From contig NZ_CP100758.1 of assembly GCF_024266705.1 (NCBI RefSeq), positions 62,001-126,000 of the forward strand: a DNA stretch of 64,000 nucleotides, in the 5' to 3' direction. Positions 45,532 through 55,227 of the stretch are shown here, one piece after another. This DNA comes from Natrinema gelatinilyticum (GTDB lineage: Archaea > Halobacteriota > Halobacteria > Halobacteriales > Natrialbaceae). Below the pieces are notes generated by a model. The model ran no database searches, was not told the origin of the DNA, and saw only the letters and a list, made by a program, of their open reading frames with translations. Each line of letters opens with the position of its first letter. Position 1 is the stretch's first letter. A program made the position numbers and the translations under genes.

Positions 45532-46020
45532 AGCCTAATCAAGTGGATAAGGAGTCATAAAGATTTCCAAGAGGATTGAATCTAGTCGATGGAACATTGG
45601 AGGTGTCTGTAGCGGGAGCATCGGTGTTCGGTTAAGCTGAGAAACTGATGGACGACACTCACCTAACGAAGTTATCATGAGGACGTCACAGAAAGTGCGA
45701 TAGCTATCAAATGTACCATCAGAAAGAAGAATGTGAATTGGAAATACCAGTTGCTCGTTGAGCGGTGAACCCGCCCATGAGGGCCGCCTGGTGCCCGCAT
45801 CCAGCGATAACCACCGGTGAGAGCGACTGCTCTGCACCAGGGTTTCAGAGTCAGCGCTCTCATTGACATGAGGCCGCCTTTCTTCACTGACCGCTTCTCT
45901 GGAGAGGTTGATCTTATCGCTTGCGCTGTTGAAAATCAAGTCAGCCCGTAGAACCGATGGAAACTACCGATAGTATTTCACTCCTATTTCAGGCACCGCC
46001 ATCAAAATGAACCCCAACCT
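45532..46020. other. Region between IclR and the PLP enzyme
   Basis: About 490 bases. An open minus frame (45535-45939) overlaps most of it and its translation (MIFNSASDKINLSREAVSEERRP...) does not resemble a known domain. The middle is richer in GC and might be an IS trace. The last 40 bases before 46056 hold the promoter of the PLP enzyme. Confidence 0.3.
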
Positions 46021-46030
46021 TTTTAATATA
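46021..46030 (+). promoter_or_regulatory. TATA box for a leaderless transcript
   Basis: TTTTAATATA centred about 30 bases upstream of the GTG at 46056. In haloarchaea TATA boxes lie about 25-30 bases before the transcription start, so the transcript probably begins at or near the GTG start codon and is leaderless. Confidence 0.6.
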
Positions 46031-46055
46031 CCACGGTAATCTGAAAACTGCAACC

Positions 46056-47243
46056 GTGACTAGAACCAACAGCCTTGTTAGCCACTTCGAGTGCTACTAT
46101 TGTGGCACTGCCTATGACTTGGAGCACACAGAGTTCCCCTGTCCCGAATGCGGGGGTATTCTCGACCCGAAGTACGATTACGACGACCTTGACATCTCCC
46201 GTAACGAGATCGAATCCCGAAACGGGTCGATGTGGAAGTATCGCGAACTCCTCCCCATTCTCGACTCTGATAACATCGTGTCGATAGGAGAAGGGAACAC
46301 CCCAATCGTCGACTGCCCCACGCTCGCCGAGGAGATGGGCGTCGCCCGCGTAGCGATCAAGGACGAGGGACAGAATCCGACAAACACGTTCAAGGACCGT
46401 GGGGCTTCAGCCTCAATCTCTGGAGCATCCCAGCAAGGTATTGAGATGGTTGCGATTCCATCAGCCGGGAACGCAGGTCAGGCAGCTTCAGCCTATGCCG
46501 CTCGAGCTGGAATCGATTGCCATGTCGTCCTTAATTATCAGTCGAGCGACATACAGAAGACGATGGTCGAAGCCCATGGCGCTAACCTCCATCTTGTCGA
46601 TGGGAAGCTTAACAAGGCCGGCGGAAAGTTCGGGGATCTACGAGATGAACACGACTGGTACACCGTCGCAACGTTCCAGACTCCCTTTAGACACGAGGGT
46701 AAAAAGACGATGGGACTGGAAATCTTTGAGCAGTTCGATTGGGACAGCCCTGACCACATTTTCTATCCCACTGGCGGTGGTGTCGGTCTGATTGGCATTT
46801 GGAAGGCCTATCAAGAACTGTCTCGACTGGATTGGCTTGAGGACGACACACCACCTAGCTTGCATGTCGCCCAGTCGAGTGGCTGTGCCCCGGTTGTCGA
46901 AGCCATCGAAAACCATGACGAGGAACACGACGCGTGGGAGTGCCCCGAGTCCATTGGTCGTGGGATCGAAGTCCCCGATCCCGGTGCCTCGCCCTGGATC
47001 CTTGAGGCAGTCTACGAGACCGGTGGCACTGGCGTTGCCGTTTCCGACAGCGAGGCACTCGAGAAAGCACTGACTGGGGCGCGTCACGCTGGTATTGAGA
47101 TGTGTGTCGAACCTGCTGCTGCCCTAGCTGGGGCTATGCAGATGGCAGAAGAGAATAAATTAGACGAAGATGACGAAGTCCTCATCATCAACACCGGAGC
47201 CGGCAACAAGGCGACCGACGCCCTGAGTTACGCGCTCGAGTAA
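46056..47243 (+). CDS. Threonine-synthase-like PLP-dependent enzyme
   Basis: The 395-residue protein has a short N-terminal zinc ribbon (CYYCG...CPECGG) and the type II PLP fold: the PLP lysine in NPTNTFKDRGAS, phosphate clamp IPSAGNAGQAASAYAARAGI, and IFYPTGGGVGLIGIWKAY. Its end is VLIINTGAGNKATDALSYAL. The family includes threonine synthase, cysteate synthase and relatives; here the PLP lysine motif is NTFKDRG instead of the more usual GSFKDRG. Start is GTG 46056 without a Shine-Dalgarno site, supported by the TATA box 30 bases upstream. Thr synthase is the most economical assignment, but the neighbourhood suggests a catabolic or specialised beta-replacement/elimination role. Confidence 0.85.
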   Translation: MTRTNSLVSHFECYYCGTAYDLEHTEFPCPECGGILDPKYDYDDLDISRNEIESRNGSMWKYRELLPILDSDNIVSIGEGNTPIVDCPTLAEEMGVARVAIKDEGQNPTNTFKDRGASASISGASQQGIEMVAIPSAGNAGQAASAYAARAGIDCHVVLNYQSSDIQKTMVEAHGANLHLVDGKLNKAGGKFGDLRDEHDWYTVATFQTPFRHEGKKTMGLEIFEQFDWDSPDHIFYPTGGGVGLIGIWKAYQELSRLDWLEDDTPPSLHVAQSSGCAPVVEAIENHDEEHDAWECPESIGRGIEVPDPGASPWILEAVYETGGTGVAVSDSEALEKALTGARHAGIEMCVEPAAALAGAMQMAEENKLDEDDEVLIINTGAGNKATDALSYALE

Positions 47244-47335
47244 ACAGCTGAAACTGAGGGTGTCATAGAACAATTACCACACTAAAGAGCAGGTGAACGC
47301 TGAGTGCTCTCCCAAACGTCGAATGGCTATAGTGA

Positions 47336-48354
47336 TTAGCAGAGATACTCATAGATTTGCGGTGAGTTGAGTGCTGGCAGAGCCATTGAGAGATATTCGT
47401 TGACGTCATCGAGTGTTCGAAAGAGGTGGTTGGCTCGGCCCTCACGGAGCTGTCGCCAACAGTTTTCGAGCGGGTTCATTTCCGGCGAATGCGCCGGCAA
47501 GAATTCCAGAAGCAGGCCGTCTGCGGCGGCCTGCTTCTTCAGCGTCTTCGCGATGAAGTAGCTCGCATTGTCCAAGACAATGGCGAGCTTCTTGCCGAAT
47601 TCGTGCTGTATCGCCCGAAGAAAGTGCTTTGCGATTTCAGCGTTGAACCGATTCGACGTCAGAGCAACAAAGCGCTCACGGTCGTCGGTGACTGCTCCGA
47701 GCATGTTCACCTTCTCACGAGCGCCCGAGACCGGCAGTCTCGGGCGCGAATTCACCGGGAACCAATCGGGTTTTTGCTCGGTTGCGACTTTCTGCGTGTG
47801 TTGGTCGATGGCGACGATTCGATACCCTTCAGCCTTCAGCGTCGGCCACTTTTTTTGAACTCCGCACGCCAGCGTCGCTGTTCTTCTGGGTCAGCCTGGT
47901 AGTGAATCGGCCGGGCTGTCTGGACCGACAGCCCGGCCTTTTTCATCAGGCGGTACATGTGCGCGTGAGAATACTTAACGCCGAAGTTCTCGGCGATGTA
48001 TTCACGGACGAGGGATGGTCTCCAGGCTGGTGCGTCGATGCCAGCTTCTGACGGCGGCGCCTGAAGCGTCGCCGTCAGTTCGTCCCACTGATCGTCGGTA
48101 AGGCGAGGACGGCTCCCGCCACGAGGGAGGTCGCCGAGCGCGACGCCCTCGCGCTCGGCGACAGTGTCGAGCCAGTCGTAAACGGTCTGTGCGGGGATCC
48201 CAAGGAGACGTTCGATCTCGTATGGAGAAGAGCCATCGGCGTAGAGCAGTGCAACGGTCAGACGTTTGACCGCCTTTGGATCAGTTTCCGTGCGCAGTTG
48301 CTGGCGCAACTGCTCCTCATCGACATCAGCCAGCTTCTTTCCCCATCCGGTCAT
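47336..48354 (-). pseudogene. IS630-family transposase in two frames joined at an A7 run
   Basis: Frame 1 reads MTGWGKKLADVDEEQLRQQLRTETDPKAVKRLTVALLYADGSSPYEIERLLGIPAQTVYDWLDTVAEREG to ...RAEFKK. Frame -1 continues at the A7 run as KWPTLKAEGYRIVAIDQHTQKVATEQKP and, through KLAIVLDNASYFIAKTLKK, to HSPEMNPLENCWRQLREGRANHLFRTLDD with the catalytic DDE residues. The shift occurs at AAAAAAAG on the coding strand (47849-47856), a slippery site of the kind used for programmed -1 frameshifting in some IS630 elements. It may therefore be functional as a frameshifted fusion. Its ends carry CTATAGTGATTAGCAG-like repeats (47327, inverted near 48390-48405). Confidence 0.85.
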
Positions 48355-48362
48355 ACCCGTCT

Positions 48363-48560
48363 CTACGCACCGTGAAGATATGAACCAGAGTGCTGATCCC
48401 TATAGTTCTCAGCCTCCTCGATAATCGGATAGAGCCGGTGTAGTTTCGTTCGAGCGGCCTCGCTTGTGAATTGCCAGTTGACCGTGACATCTAACTCAGT
48501 GCGTTCAGCTTCCCACGCAGCGACCTCCGACTGGAGGGACGCTGCGTCCGGAATTCGGCG
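48363..48560 (-). pseudogene. C-terminal fragment of an IS630-family transposase
   Basis: Reads CLNRRIPDAASLQSEVAAWEAERTELDVTVNWQFTSEAARTKLHRLYPIIEE, matching the end of the transposase at 35906-37035 (DRRIYHAATLRSEVAAWQAHRNAVDRLIDWQFTTDDARIKLRQLYPV). Only the C-terminal 60 residues remain. Confidence 0.85.
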
Positions 48561-49194
48561 GTTGAGGCACTGGGTCTGTTCCGCGGATTGTACGTACGGA
48601 TCGGAAGACACCGATCCACGAGAGAGCGCTCGTGGAACTCGAGCGTATCGTACGCCGAGTCATCAAGAATCTCGGTTGCCGTCTTATTAGCGGTGAGTCG
48701 GTCGTAACAGTTGAGTGTCGCTGTTTCTGGATGCTGTTTGCGCTAGGTAACGACTGTACCAGTGGGAAGACCGCTGGCGCAGTCGACCGCGACGAGTAAT
48801 CCGTAGCCGTAGATCTATCCCTCATCAATGGGATTCCACGCCTACGCACCGTCAGGATCGGTGCATGGGCACTCAAGACTCGTCGAATCGATCGCGAACC
48901 TGGAGCCTTAGAACCCGAATTCGTCGAGGAGCTGAACAAGGTGGTCGAACAGCCGCTGAATAAACGGTTGGACACGGTTCCAGAACTCCCAGATCGTACT
49001 CAACACAGGCGTCTCATCTGCAAATCCGCAGACGAGACGCCCGAGCATCGAATCGAAATAGTCCTCGAGTTCTCTGAACGGGAACTTCGTCTCGGCGGTG
49101 CACAACAGCAGCCTACGCATCATCTGCGAGCGAGGATACCGTGGATTTCGCCCAGGCCCGTTGTCCATCCACTCCTCAAGAGCTATTAGGTCAA
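48560..49194 (-). pseudogene. Decayed transposase, IS4/IS1182-like
   Basis: The start (ATG at 49192) reads MDNGPGRNPRYPRSQMMRRLLLCTAETKFPFRELEDYFDSMLGRLVCGFADETPVLSTIWEF and ends in a stop at 48908. In other frames further down, GYGLLVAVDCASGLPTGTVVT and TLNCYDRLTANKTATEILDDSAYDTLEFHERSLVD are legible: the strand around the second catalytic Asp and following helices of an IS4-type DDE transposase. Multiple stops and shifts prevent any product. Confidence 0.55.
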
Positions 49195-49493
49195 GCGCCG
49201 CGTCCTCGCGGCGCTTTGCCGACCGAAGGATGTTTGTGACAGGGTATGTCTTTACCCCGAGGGCTCAACAGCCGGCACGGTGTGAGTCCGTAAGATCATC
49301 TCATTGCTGCTGACGGCTCGGCGGAATTCCTCGTAGGGGTTCCGTCCCTGCTGGCGCCAGGTCGCCATCCGTTCTGGCACGATCGATGCATCTGTGCTCT
49401 TTCACGAGGACTCGGGTCGGTCTCCAGCCACGACTGGAGACCGACGAACATCTGTTCGAGATGCCGGTAAACCGGTTCTGCCTTCTCATGGTC

Positions 49494-49605
49494 ACTATAG
49501 TGATTAGCAGAGATACTCATAGATTTGCGGTGAGTTGAGTGCTGGCAGAGCCATTGAGACAGATTCGTTGACGTCATCGAGTGTTTGAAAGAGGTGGCCG
49601 TGGTG
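49494..49605 (-). pseudogene. Duplicate of the IS630 transposase end
   Basis: The stretch CTATAGTGATTAGCAGAGATACTCATAG... and what follows repeats positions 47327-47430 with few changes, so the C-terminal codons and the end of the IS630 element are present a second time. It marks the edge of another decayed copy. Confidence 0.75.
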
Positions 49606-49627
49606 AATCGACATACAGCGGCCGATT

Positions 49628-50450
49628 TCACTGTTTGACGGCGCGCTTGATGTTATAGACGACACACATCAGGACGATCTCACGGTACTCTCGATACCAG
49701 CTTCGCGCACGTACGGAACCGCCGAGCGTGCGCTTGATCACGGAGGAGACGGTCTCAGACAGCGCTCTTTGGCCGTAGAGAGCCTCATCGATCGCGCGTT
49801 ATGCGCGTGATCGATGGGGCGGAACTCGCGATGTTTGATCAGCGGTCTTACGTCCGCTTCCCCCAGTTTCCCGCGTAATTGCTGCCAGTCGTAGCCCTTG
49901 TCGGCTGCGAGGCTGCGCAACTCGCCCGCGTTACGACGGGCGAGTTGCCAGCCGAGATGGGTGTCGTGACGTTTCTCGGTCGTACAGTGTACGTCTAGAA
50001 TTGCTTGGCTTTCTGCATCGACGAGAACGGTTGTCTTGAACGTCTGAACACGGTAATTCGTGCGCCGGCAGTAGTGCTTGCTCGCGTTCTCGCGGTCGAA
50101 AAATGTCGTATCGCTGCATGAGCCGTCTGGTCATGCAGCTGCGTCGACAGGCGCAGCAACACTCGCCAGACTGCTATCTTGACCCTATCAAATGCCTTTA
50201 CTAGCGTCGAGTGATCTGGGAGATCGGCCTTCTCAAGGCCGATCTTCCCGAGTATTTGTGGCATCTCGCTCAAGAGGTCGAGTGCTTCGCGGCAGGATTT
50301 GTCCAAGTAAATCCGGAGACGATAGAGCGAAACGACGGCGTAGTCGGCGAATCCGCCGCCCCGCAGGGTGGCGGCGGATTCACCTCGACCACCAACAGCA
50401 CTTTTAGCTAACGTCACTATGTTCCCAGTGAAGCGGGAAATTTTGGACAT
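49628..50450 (-). pseudogene. IS5-family transposase, frameshifted
   Basis: Starts MSKISRFTGNIVTLAKSAVGGRGE, goes through ALDLLSEMPQILGKIGLEKADLPDHSTLVKAFDRVKIAVWRVLLRL, and then needs at least two frame changes to reach AADKGYDWQQLRGKLGEADVRPLIKHREFRPIDHAHN and finally LYGQRALSETVSSVIKRTLGGSVRARSWYREYREIVLMCVVYNIKRAVKQ. The parts correspond to a single IS5-type DDE transposase, distinct from the copies at 14179 and 42020. Not functional. Confidence 0.8.
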
Positions 50451-50521
50451 GAATCATCCGCCGTTTCCCGCTTCAACTCCCTAGTTCTGACGGATCAAGT
50501 CGGCTCTGCCTAGCGATTCAC

Positions 50522-50605
50522 CAGAGTCGATGAGTACGAAGCTCGCCACGAGGAGCAGGCTGGAGCGACGCTCCACCTGCTCCACAATACCACTGACCCA
50601 TCCGT
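50522..50605 (+). pseudogene. Short fragment homologous to the ISH8-like transposase
   Basis: A run corresponding to DEYEARHEEQAGATLHLLHNTTD matches the neighbouring full copy at 51080-51160 (EEYEARHEEQAGARLHLLHNVTD). Only this block remains. Confidence 0.7.
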
Positions 50606-50674
50606 CTTTAGTTAGGCGCAAAACCGCACGATAGCGGCGGCTTATCGGGGATTCTTTTCGGAAGGAATGAGGAG

Positions 50675-51988
50675 GTGTTAGCTGTGCACACCAAAACCTC
50701 CTCACACGATGTTGAACGTCGTCTCACTAACTTCCTTCCATCTGATGCGCTCGAAGACCACGCTGATGCCGTCGGCGTGGTCGAGCGTGACCGGAAGCTG
50801 CAGATTCCACCGCTCGTCTGGTCGTTTGCGTTCGGCTTCGCCGGCGGCGCAAGCCGAACGCTCGCCGGCTTCAGGCGAAGCTACAACTCAACTGCAGACA
50901 AGACACTCTCTCCAGGAGGGTTCTATCAGCGGTTGACGCCGACGCTCGCAGCATATCTGCGCGACCCCGTCGAGACCGTACTCGACGAGGTCGCTATCCC
51001 TCACACTGTTTCAGAGGAGTTCAACCGGTTCAGAGACGTGATGATCGCAGATGGAACGGTTCTCCGGCTCCACGAGTTGCTTTCTGAGGAGTATGAGGCT
51101 CGCCATGAGGAGCAGGCTGGAGCACGGCTCCACCTGCTCCACAATGTCACGGATCAGACGATTGACCGATTCAGCGTCACAGACGAGAAAAGACACGACA
51201 GCACGCAGTTCGAGACAGGATCGTGGCTCGACGGCCGTCTAGCGATCCTCGATCTTGCCTATTTCAAGTACCGGCGGTTCGCGTTGATCGACGAGAACGA
51301 CGGCTACTTCGTGAACCGGCTGAAGCAAAACGCGAATCCGGTGATAACGGAGGAGTTACGGGCCTGGCGCGGCCGCGCCAGGCCCTTGGTAGGCGAACAG
51401 ATCTAGGATGTCGTCGGCGATCTACACCGACAGTACATCGACGTGGAGGTCGAAGCCCAGTTCAAGCGAGGCCAGTACGAGGGAACGCGCTCGCTGGACA
51501 CGAAGCGGTTCCGCGTCGTCGGCGTCCGCGACGAAGACGCCGACGACTACCATCTGTACATCACGAATCTGCCGAGAGAGGAGTTTCTCCCGTCGGATCT
51601 CGCAACGCTGTATCGGTGCCGATGGGAGGTAGAAACGCTGTTTCGTGAGCTGAAGACACAGTATGAACTGCACGAGTTCGACACGAGCAACTCGGATGTC
51701 GTAAAGATTCTGCTGTACGCGGCGTTGCTGTCGCTGTTAGTGAGTTGATATCTGTCGGATCTGGTCACCGAGCAGGCTGATGATGACATCGTGTTTCCGC
51801 CGGAGCGCTGGGCGGCGACCTTCTGGTCGCACGCCCAGCTCATCCACCACGAACTCGGTGAGTACCTCGGCTACTCGCCACCGCCGCTGTTGGAGCGGCT
51901 GATCGAAGACGCGCAGAAGACCCATCAGCAACGACTGATCTTACAAGAGACGCTCGTTACTGATACACAACCGAGATGTGTGGCCTGA
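50675..51988 (+). pseudogene. ISH8-like IS4-family transposase with in-frame TAG and TGA
   Basis: The open frame reads through the whole 440-residue protein if two stops are ignored. The first part has LQIPPLVWSFAFGFAGGASRTLAGFRRSYN, the first catalytic Asp in VMIADGTVLRL and the second in LAILDLAYFKY. A TAG at 51404-51406 follows GEQI; translation continues DVVGDLHRQYIDVEVEAQFKRGQYEGTRS... with the intact YREK motif region LYRCRWEVETLFRELK. A TGA at 51746-51748 interrupts LLVS, then YLSDLVTEQADDDIVFPPERWAATF follows. The protein is otherwise undamaged. Confidence 0.85.
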
Positions 51989-52043
51989 CTAAAGACAAAT
52001 GGCCAAAAGAATTATTATCCCCCTATCTGTACAATGACACGCA

Positions 52044-53240
52044 ATGTCACGGGAAATCTCTCGAAGGAGTCATCTTCAGCTCATCGGTGGGGCAGCATTT
52101 ACTACCGGTGTTGCAGGATGTGTCAGTACTGAAAGCGGAGGAAACGGAGTAACCGAGTACACCGTTAGCACATACTACAGCGAATCCTTTGGATGTAGGG
52201 ATTGTATAAACCCAACGCCTCTGTTCGATATGCCCGAGCGAATTGAGAAAGAATCTAACGGACAGGTGAAAATGGACTTAGTTGCAGACGGACAGCTTAC
52301 CGGTTCAGCCGATGGCGGTTCCAAGGCACAATCGAATATTGTCCAGGCTGCGGACGGATCCGTCGGCAACTCGGCAGCATTCTGGCCGGAGAATCAAATA
52401 TTCCTCATTCCTTATACGTTCCCGTCGCGAAGAGCATATTCACACGCGATCTTCCATCCCAAGGTCTGGGAAAATTACTGGGTTCCATTCGCCAAAAAGT
52501 ATAATATCTTTCCGCTCCTTAGTTATGTGCCAACCTTCCGTCAAGTATATCTCTCCGAAGAAGGAACGAAAAAAATGGGCGGAGGCCGTCTTAGAGATCC
52601 CAGCCAACTTGAGGGGCTATCCATTCGCCGAACAGAATCGCGTGTTGCACAAGAGGTTCTAGATACGTGGGGTGCGAACCCCGTAGAGGTATCTTGGGGA
52701 GACACGATCCAGGGGATGGAGACAGGAGTCGTTGACGGACTCGAAACGTGGTCGAGCACCGCTATCGGTTTCGGGATGGGTGAAGTGATCGATCAGGTCG
52801 TTCATCTTGACTTTAAATCCGGCTATCAGATGCAGTGGGTGAACACCGATTGGCTACAAAGTATACCTGAAGAACATATGCAGGCCATCGCAGATGTCAC
52901 TCGGAAATCAACTGAAGAGATGGTTCACATAGCCGAAGATGTGGTTTTTGAAAGAGTTGGTGAAACACAACCGCCCAAAGAAGGCTCGGCTTGGGACGAA
53001 CTGGGAGTAACAGTTAATGTACTTGATGATGACGAACTAAAGAAATGGAAAGATCCTGTCGATCCAATTAAAAATTCCGACATGTGGAAACCAGAGAAAG
53101 ACCTGATATCTAACCTTAACACACCACGTGACGATATTTGGCAGTTACTATACGATGTCTCTCGAGAAGACAGTGTTCCAGATAGTGATGGAGAGTTTAC
53201 AATCGATGCTTGGTGGGACGACTATCTGGATGACCTATAA
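52044..53240 (+). CDS. TRAP transporter substrate-binding protein (DctP)
   Basis: A Tat-exported lipoprotein of 398 residues with signal SRRSHLQLIGGAAFTTGVAGC. The mature protein has the DctP fold: VKMDLVADGQLTGSADGGSKAQSNIVQAADGSVGNSAAFWPENQIFLIPYTFPSRR, and the ligand-contacting LRDPSQLEGLSIRRTESRVAQEVLDTWGANPVEVSWGDTIQGMETGVVDGLETW with its conserved Arg, which usually binds a carboxylate. It captures an anionic substrate outside and hands it to DctQM. First of a three-gene operon; dctQ follows after 92 bases and dctM overlaps dctQ. Confidence 0.95.
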   Translation: MSREISRRSHLQLIGGAAFTTGVAGCVSTESGGNGVTEYTVSTYYSESFGCRDCINPTPLFDMPERIEKESNGQVKMDLVADGQLTGSADGGSKAQSNIVQAADGSVGNSAAFWPENQIFLIPYTFPSRRAYSHAIFHPKVWENYWVPFAKKYNIFPLLSYVPTFRQVYLSEEGTKKMGGGRLRDPSQLEGLSIRRTESRVAQEVLDTWGANPVEVSWGDTIQGMETGVVDGLETWSSTAIGFGMGEVIDQVVHLDFKSGYQMQWVNTDWLQSIPEEHMQAIADVTRKSTEEMVHIAEDVVFERVGETQPPKEGSAWDELGVTVNVLDDDELKKWKDPVDPIKNSDMWKPEKDLISNLNTPRDDIWQLLYDVSREDSVPDSDGEFTIDAWWDDYLDDL

Positions 53241-53332
53241 TCATAAGAAGAGCCACGTAACAGGTAATAATCAAATTCAAATTAGAAAATAGTACATTCA
53301 CTATCAAAGCTGGAAAATTAAAAAGTCAATAT

Positions 53333-53893
53333 ATGAGTAAACTAACATTCAACCAGACAATGAAGGCGGAATTACCCTCATGGGCCCTATATATAGAACG
53401 TTACTTCGAGGCCTTGCTATCGATAATAGCATTAACCGCTATTTTCACCATCATCTTGTCCGATATCATTCGTCGCACTATCTTTGGTACCCAACTTCTT
53501 GGAGGGTTCGAAATTGCTATTGGATTGTTTATTTGGGTTGCTTGGCTAACCACTTCACTGGCTGTTAGACATGAATCACATTTCCGATTCACGTTGTTAA
53601 GAAAGAAAATGTCTCCAAGAATGGACATGATGATGTATATCGTTGAGTGGGCACTTTGGCTTCTCGTCATTGGTATGATATTTTGGCAATCGATCCCTCA
53701 GTACCAGCGATACGTCACGTCTGGTCGCCATCTTGTCGGCACACCGATAGCGGAACAGTGGGTGTACTTTGCTATCCCATTCTCAATGGCATTGATATTG
53801 ACGCGGGTGGTACAGAATATGTATATCAAGCTTAATCAGTACCGTCATGGTGAGAACATCTGTCCCGATGCCGATATCGGAGTAAAAGAATGA
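53333..53893 (+). CDS. TRAP transporter small permease (DctQ)
   Basis: A 186-residue protein with four membrane helices: EALLSIIALTAIFTIILSDII, GFEIAIGLFIWVAWLTTSLAV, MYIVEWALWLLVIGMIFWQ and WVYFAIPFSMALILTRVVQN. The helix pattern, the LGGFEIAIGLFIWVAWL segment and size match DctQ, the small membrane subunit that supports DctM. Overlaps dctM by 4 nt (ATGA), so the two are coupled. Confidence 0.9.
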   Translation: MSKLTFNQTMKAELPSWALYIERYFEALLSIIALTAIFTIILSDIIRRTIFGTQLLGGFEIAIGLFIWVAWLTTSLAVRHESHFRFTLLRKKMSPRMDMMMYIVEWALWLLVIGMIFWQSIPQYQRYVTSGRHLVGTPIAEQWVYFAIPFSMALILTRVVQNMYIKLNQYRHGENICPDADIGVKE

Positions 53894-55227
53894 TGAACGA
53901 ATTTATTCACATGACATCCGCAGTGATGCCCCCTCAGATTACGCTTTCACTTGAGATGTGGATAGCGATCCTCACCATTATTAGTCTTTTATTATTCGCG
54001 GCTGGCGTCCAGCTGATGCTCGTCTTTGGGATCTGGGTTGTCGGGTTCCATATGGTTGTCCCGGCGTTCCCATTCGAGAACATGGCAGTTACCGCCTACA
54101 CAGAGGTAGAATCGTTCGCATACATCGCAATCCCGTTTTTCATCCTCGTTGGCGATATCTTCAACCGGACAAACGTGTCCGAGGAGATCATCGCCTTCTC
54201 CCGCTCAGTCGCGGGTTGGTTACCGGGGAGTACGGGCAATACCGCTATAGCGACCTCCGGGGTGTTCTCAGCCATTACGGGGTCGAACGCGGCGACGACA
54301 GCTTCAGTCGGTCAGGCGCTATACCCATCCATGGAAGAAGAGGGATACAAAGACTCACACGCTGCAGCGACGATAGCGGCTGGTGGGACTATCGGGAGCG
54401 TCCTTCCACCGAGCATCCTGCTTATTATTTATGGAGTCCTGTTCGGGCTCTCCGTACCCTCGTTGTTCATCGCTGGGATTCTTCCAGGCCTAGCAATGAT
54501 CTGTATTCTTATCGGTGTAAATACAGTAATCTCTCATCGTCGGGGATATGGGCAAAAGGCCGCAGCCTACGAATTCAGTCTGAAAGACATCGGTAAAACA
54601 GCTTGGATGGCGAGGATCGGTCTTGGAACCGTCATTGTCCTGTTAGGTGGTATATTCGCCGGAATCTTCACACCATCGGAAGCCGCTGTGGTCGCGGTAG
54701 CCTACATCCTAATTACCGCGTATGCAGACGGAAGAATCGAAAGTCTCAAAGAAATTGTCGATGCTGGCATCACATCACTGATATTAGTTGGCGTGTTGAT
54801 GCCCGTTATCGTGCTAGCAGTACTCCTTCAACAGAATCTCTCCTACATCGGCTTTCAAAAAGTTGTCTCTGAGGCAATTCTTACACTTGAGGCACGATGG
54901 GCCATCATTATCGCTATACTTGCCATCCTCATGATGACGGGATCAGCGCTAGCGTCAACCCCAAACATCGTGCTGACAGCACCGCTGTTGGCGCCCGTTG
55001 CATACGAATTAGGTATCGACCCAATCACTTGGGGAGTCATCTTTATTTTCAGCGATGCGATGGGCTTTATTACGCCACCCTATGGACTGAATCTGTACAT
55101 CATGAGCGGATTGACTGACATCGACTACATGGTACTGGCCTATAACGCCCTCCCATATCTAATTGGGCTGTTTGTAGTGTTGACAACACTGCTGGTGTTC
55201 CCGGAGGTGAACTTCCTCGCTAACTAA
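53890..55227 (+). CDS. TRAP transporter large permease (DctM)
   Basis: The 445-residue protein has about twelve membrane helices and the DctM signatures: AVTAYTEVESFAYIAIPFFILVGDIFNRTNVSEEIIAFSRSVAGWLPGSTGNTAIATSGVFSAITGSNAATTASVGQALYPSMEEEGY, AATIAAGGTIGSVLPPSILLIIYGVL and DAMGFITPPYGLNLYIMSGL. It is the Na+-coupled membrane channel of the TRAP transporter. Together with the binding protein upstream it forms a complete importer. Confidence 0.97.
   Translation: MMNEFIHMTSAVMPPQITLSLEMWIAILTIISLLLFAAGVQLMLVFGIWVVGFHMVVPAFPFENMAVTAYTEVESFAYIAIPFFILVGDIFNRTNVSEEIIAFSRSVAGWLPGSTGNTAIATSGVFSAITGSNAATTASVGQALYPSMEEEGYKDSHAAATIAAGGTIGSVLPPSILLIIYGVLFGLSVPSLFIAGILPGLAMICILIGVNTVISHRRGYGQKAAAYEFSLKDIGKTAWMARIGLGTVIVLLGGIFAGIFTPSEAAVVAVAYILITAYADGRIESLKEIVDAGITSLILVGVLMPVIVLAVLLQQNLSYIGFQKVVSEAILTLEARWAIIIAILAILMMTGSALASTPNIVLTAPLLAPVAYELGIDPITWGVIFIFSDAMGFITPPYGLNLYIMSGLTDIDYMVLAYNALPYLIGLFVVLTTLLVFPEVNFLAN

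Noticed and set aside
45535-45939. 134-residue minus frame between IclR and the PLP enzyme
   Set aside because: No domain, atypical composition and very close to the IclR start; kept only as an intergenic note.
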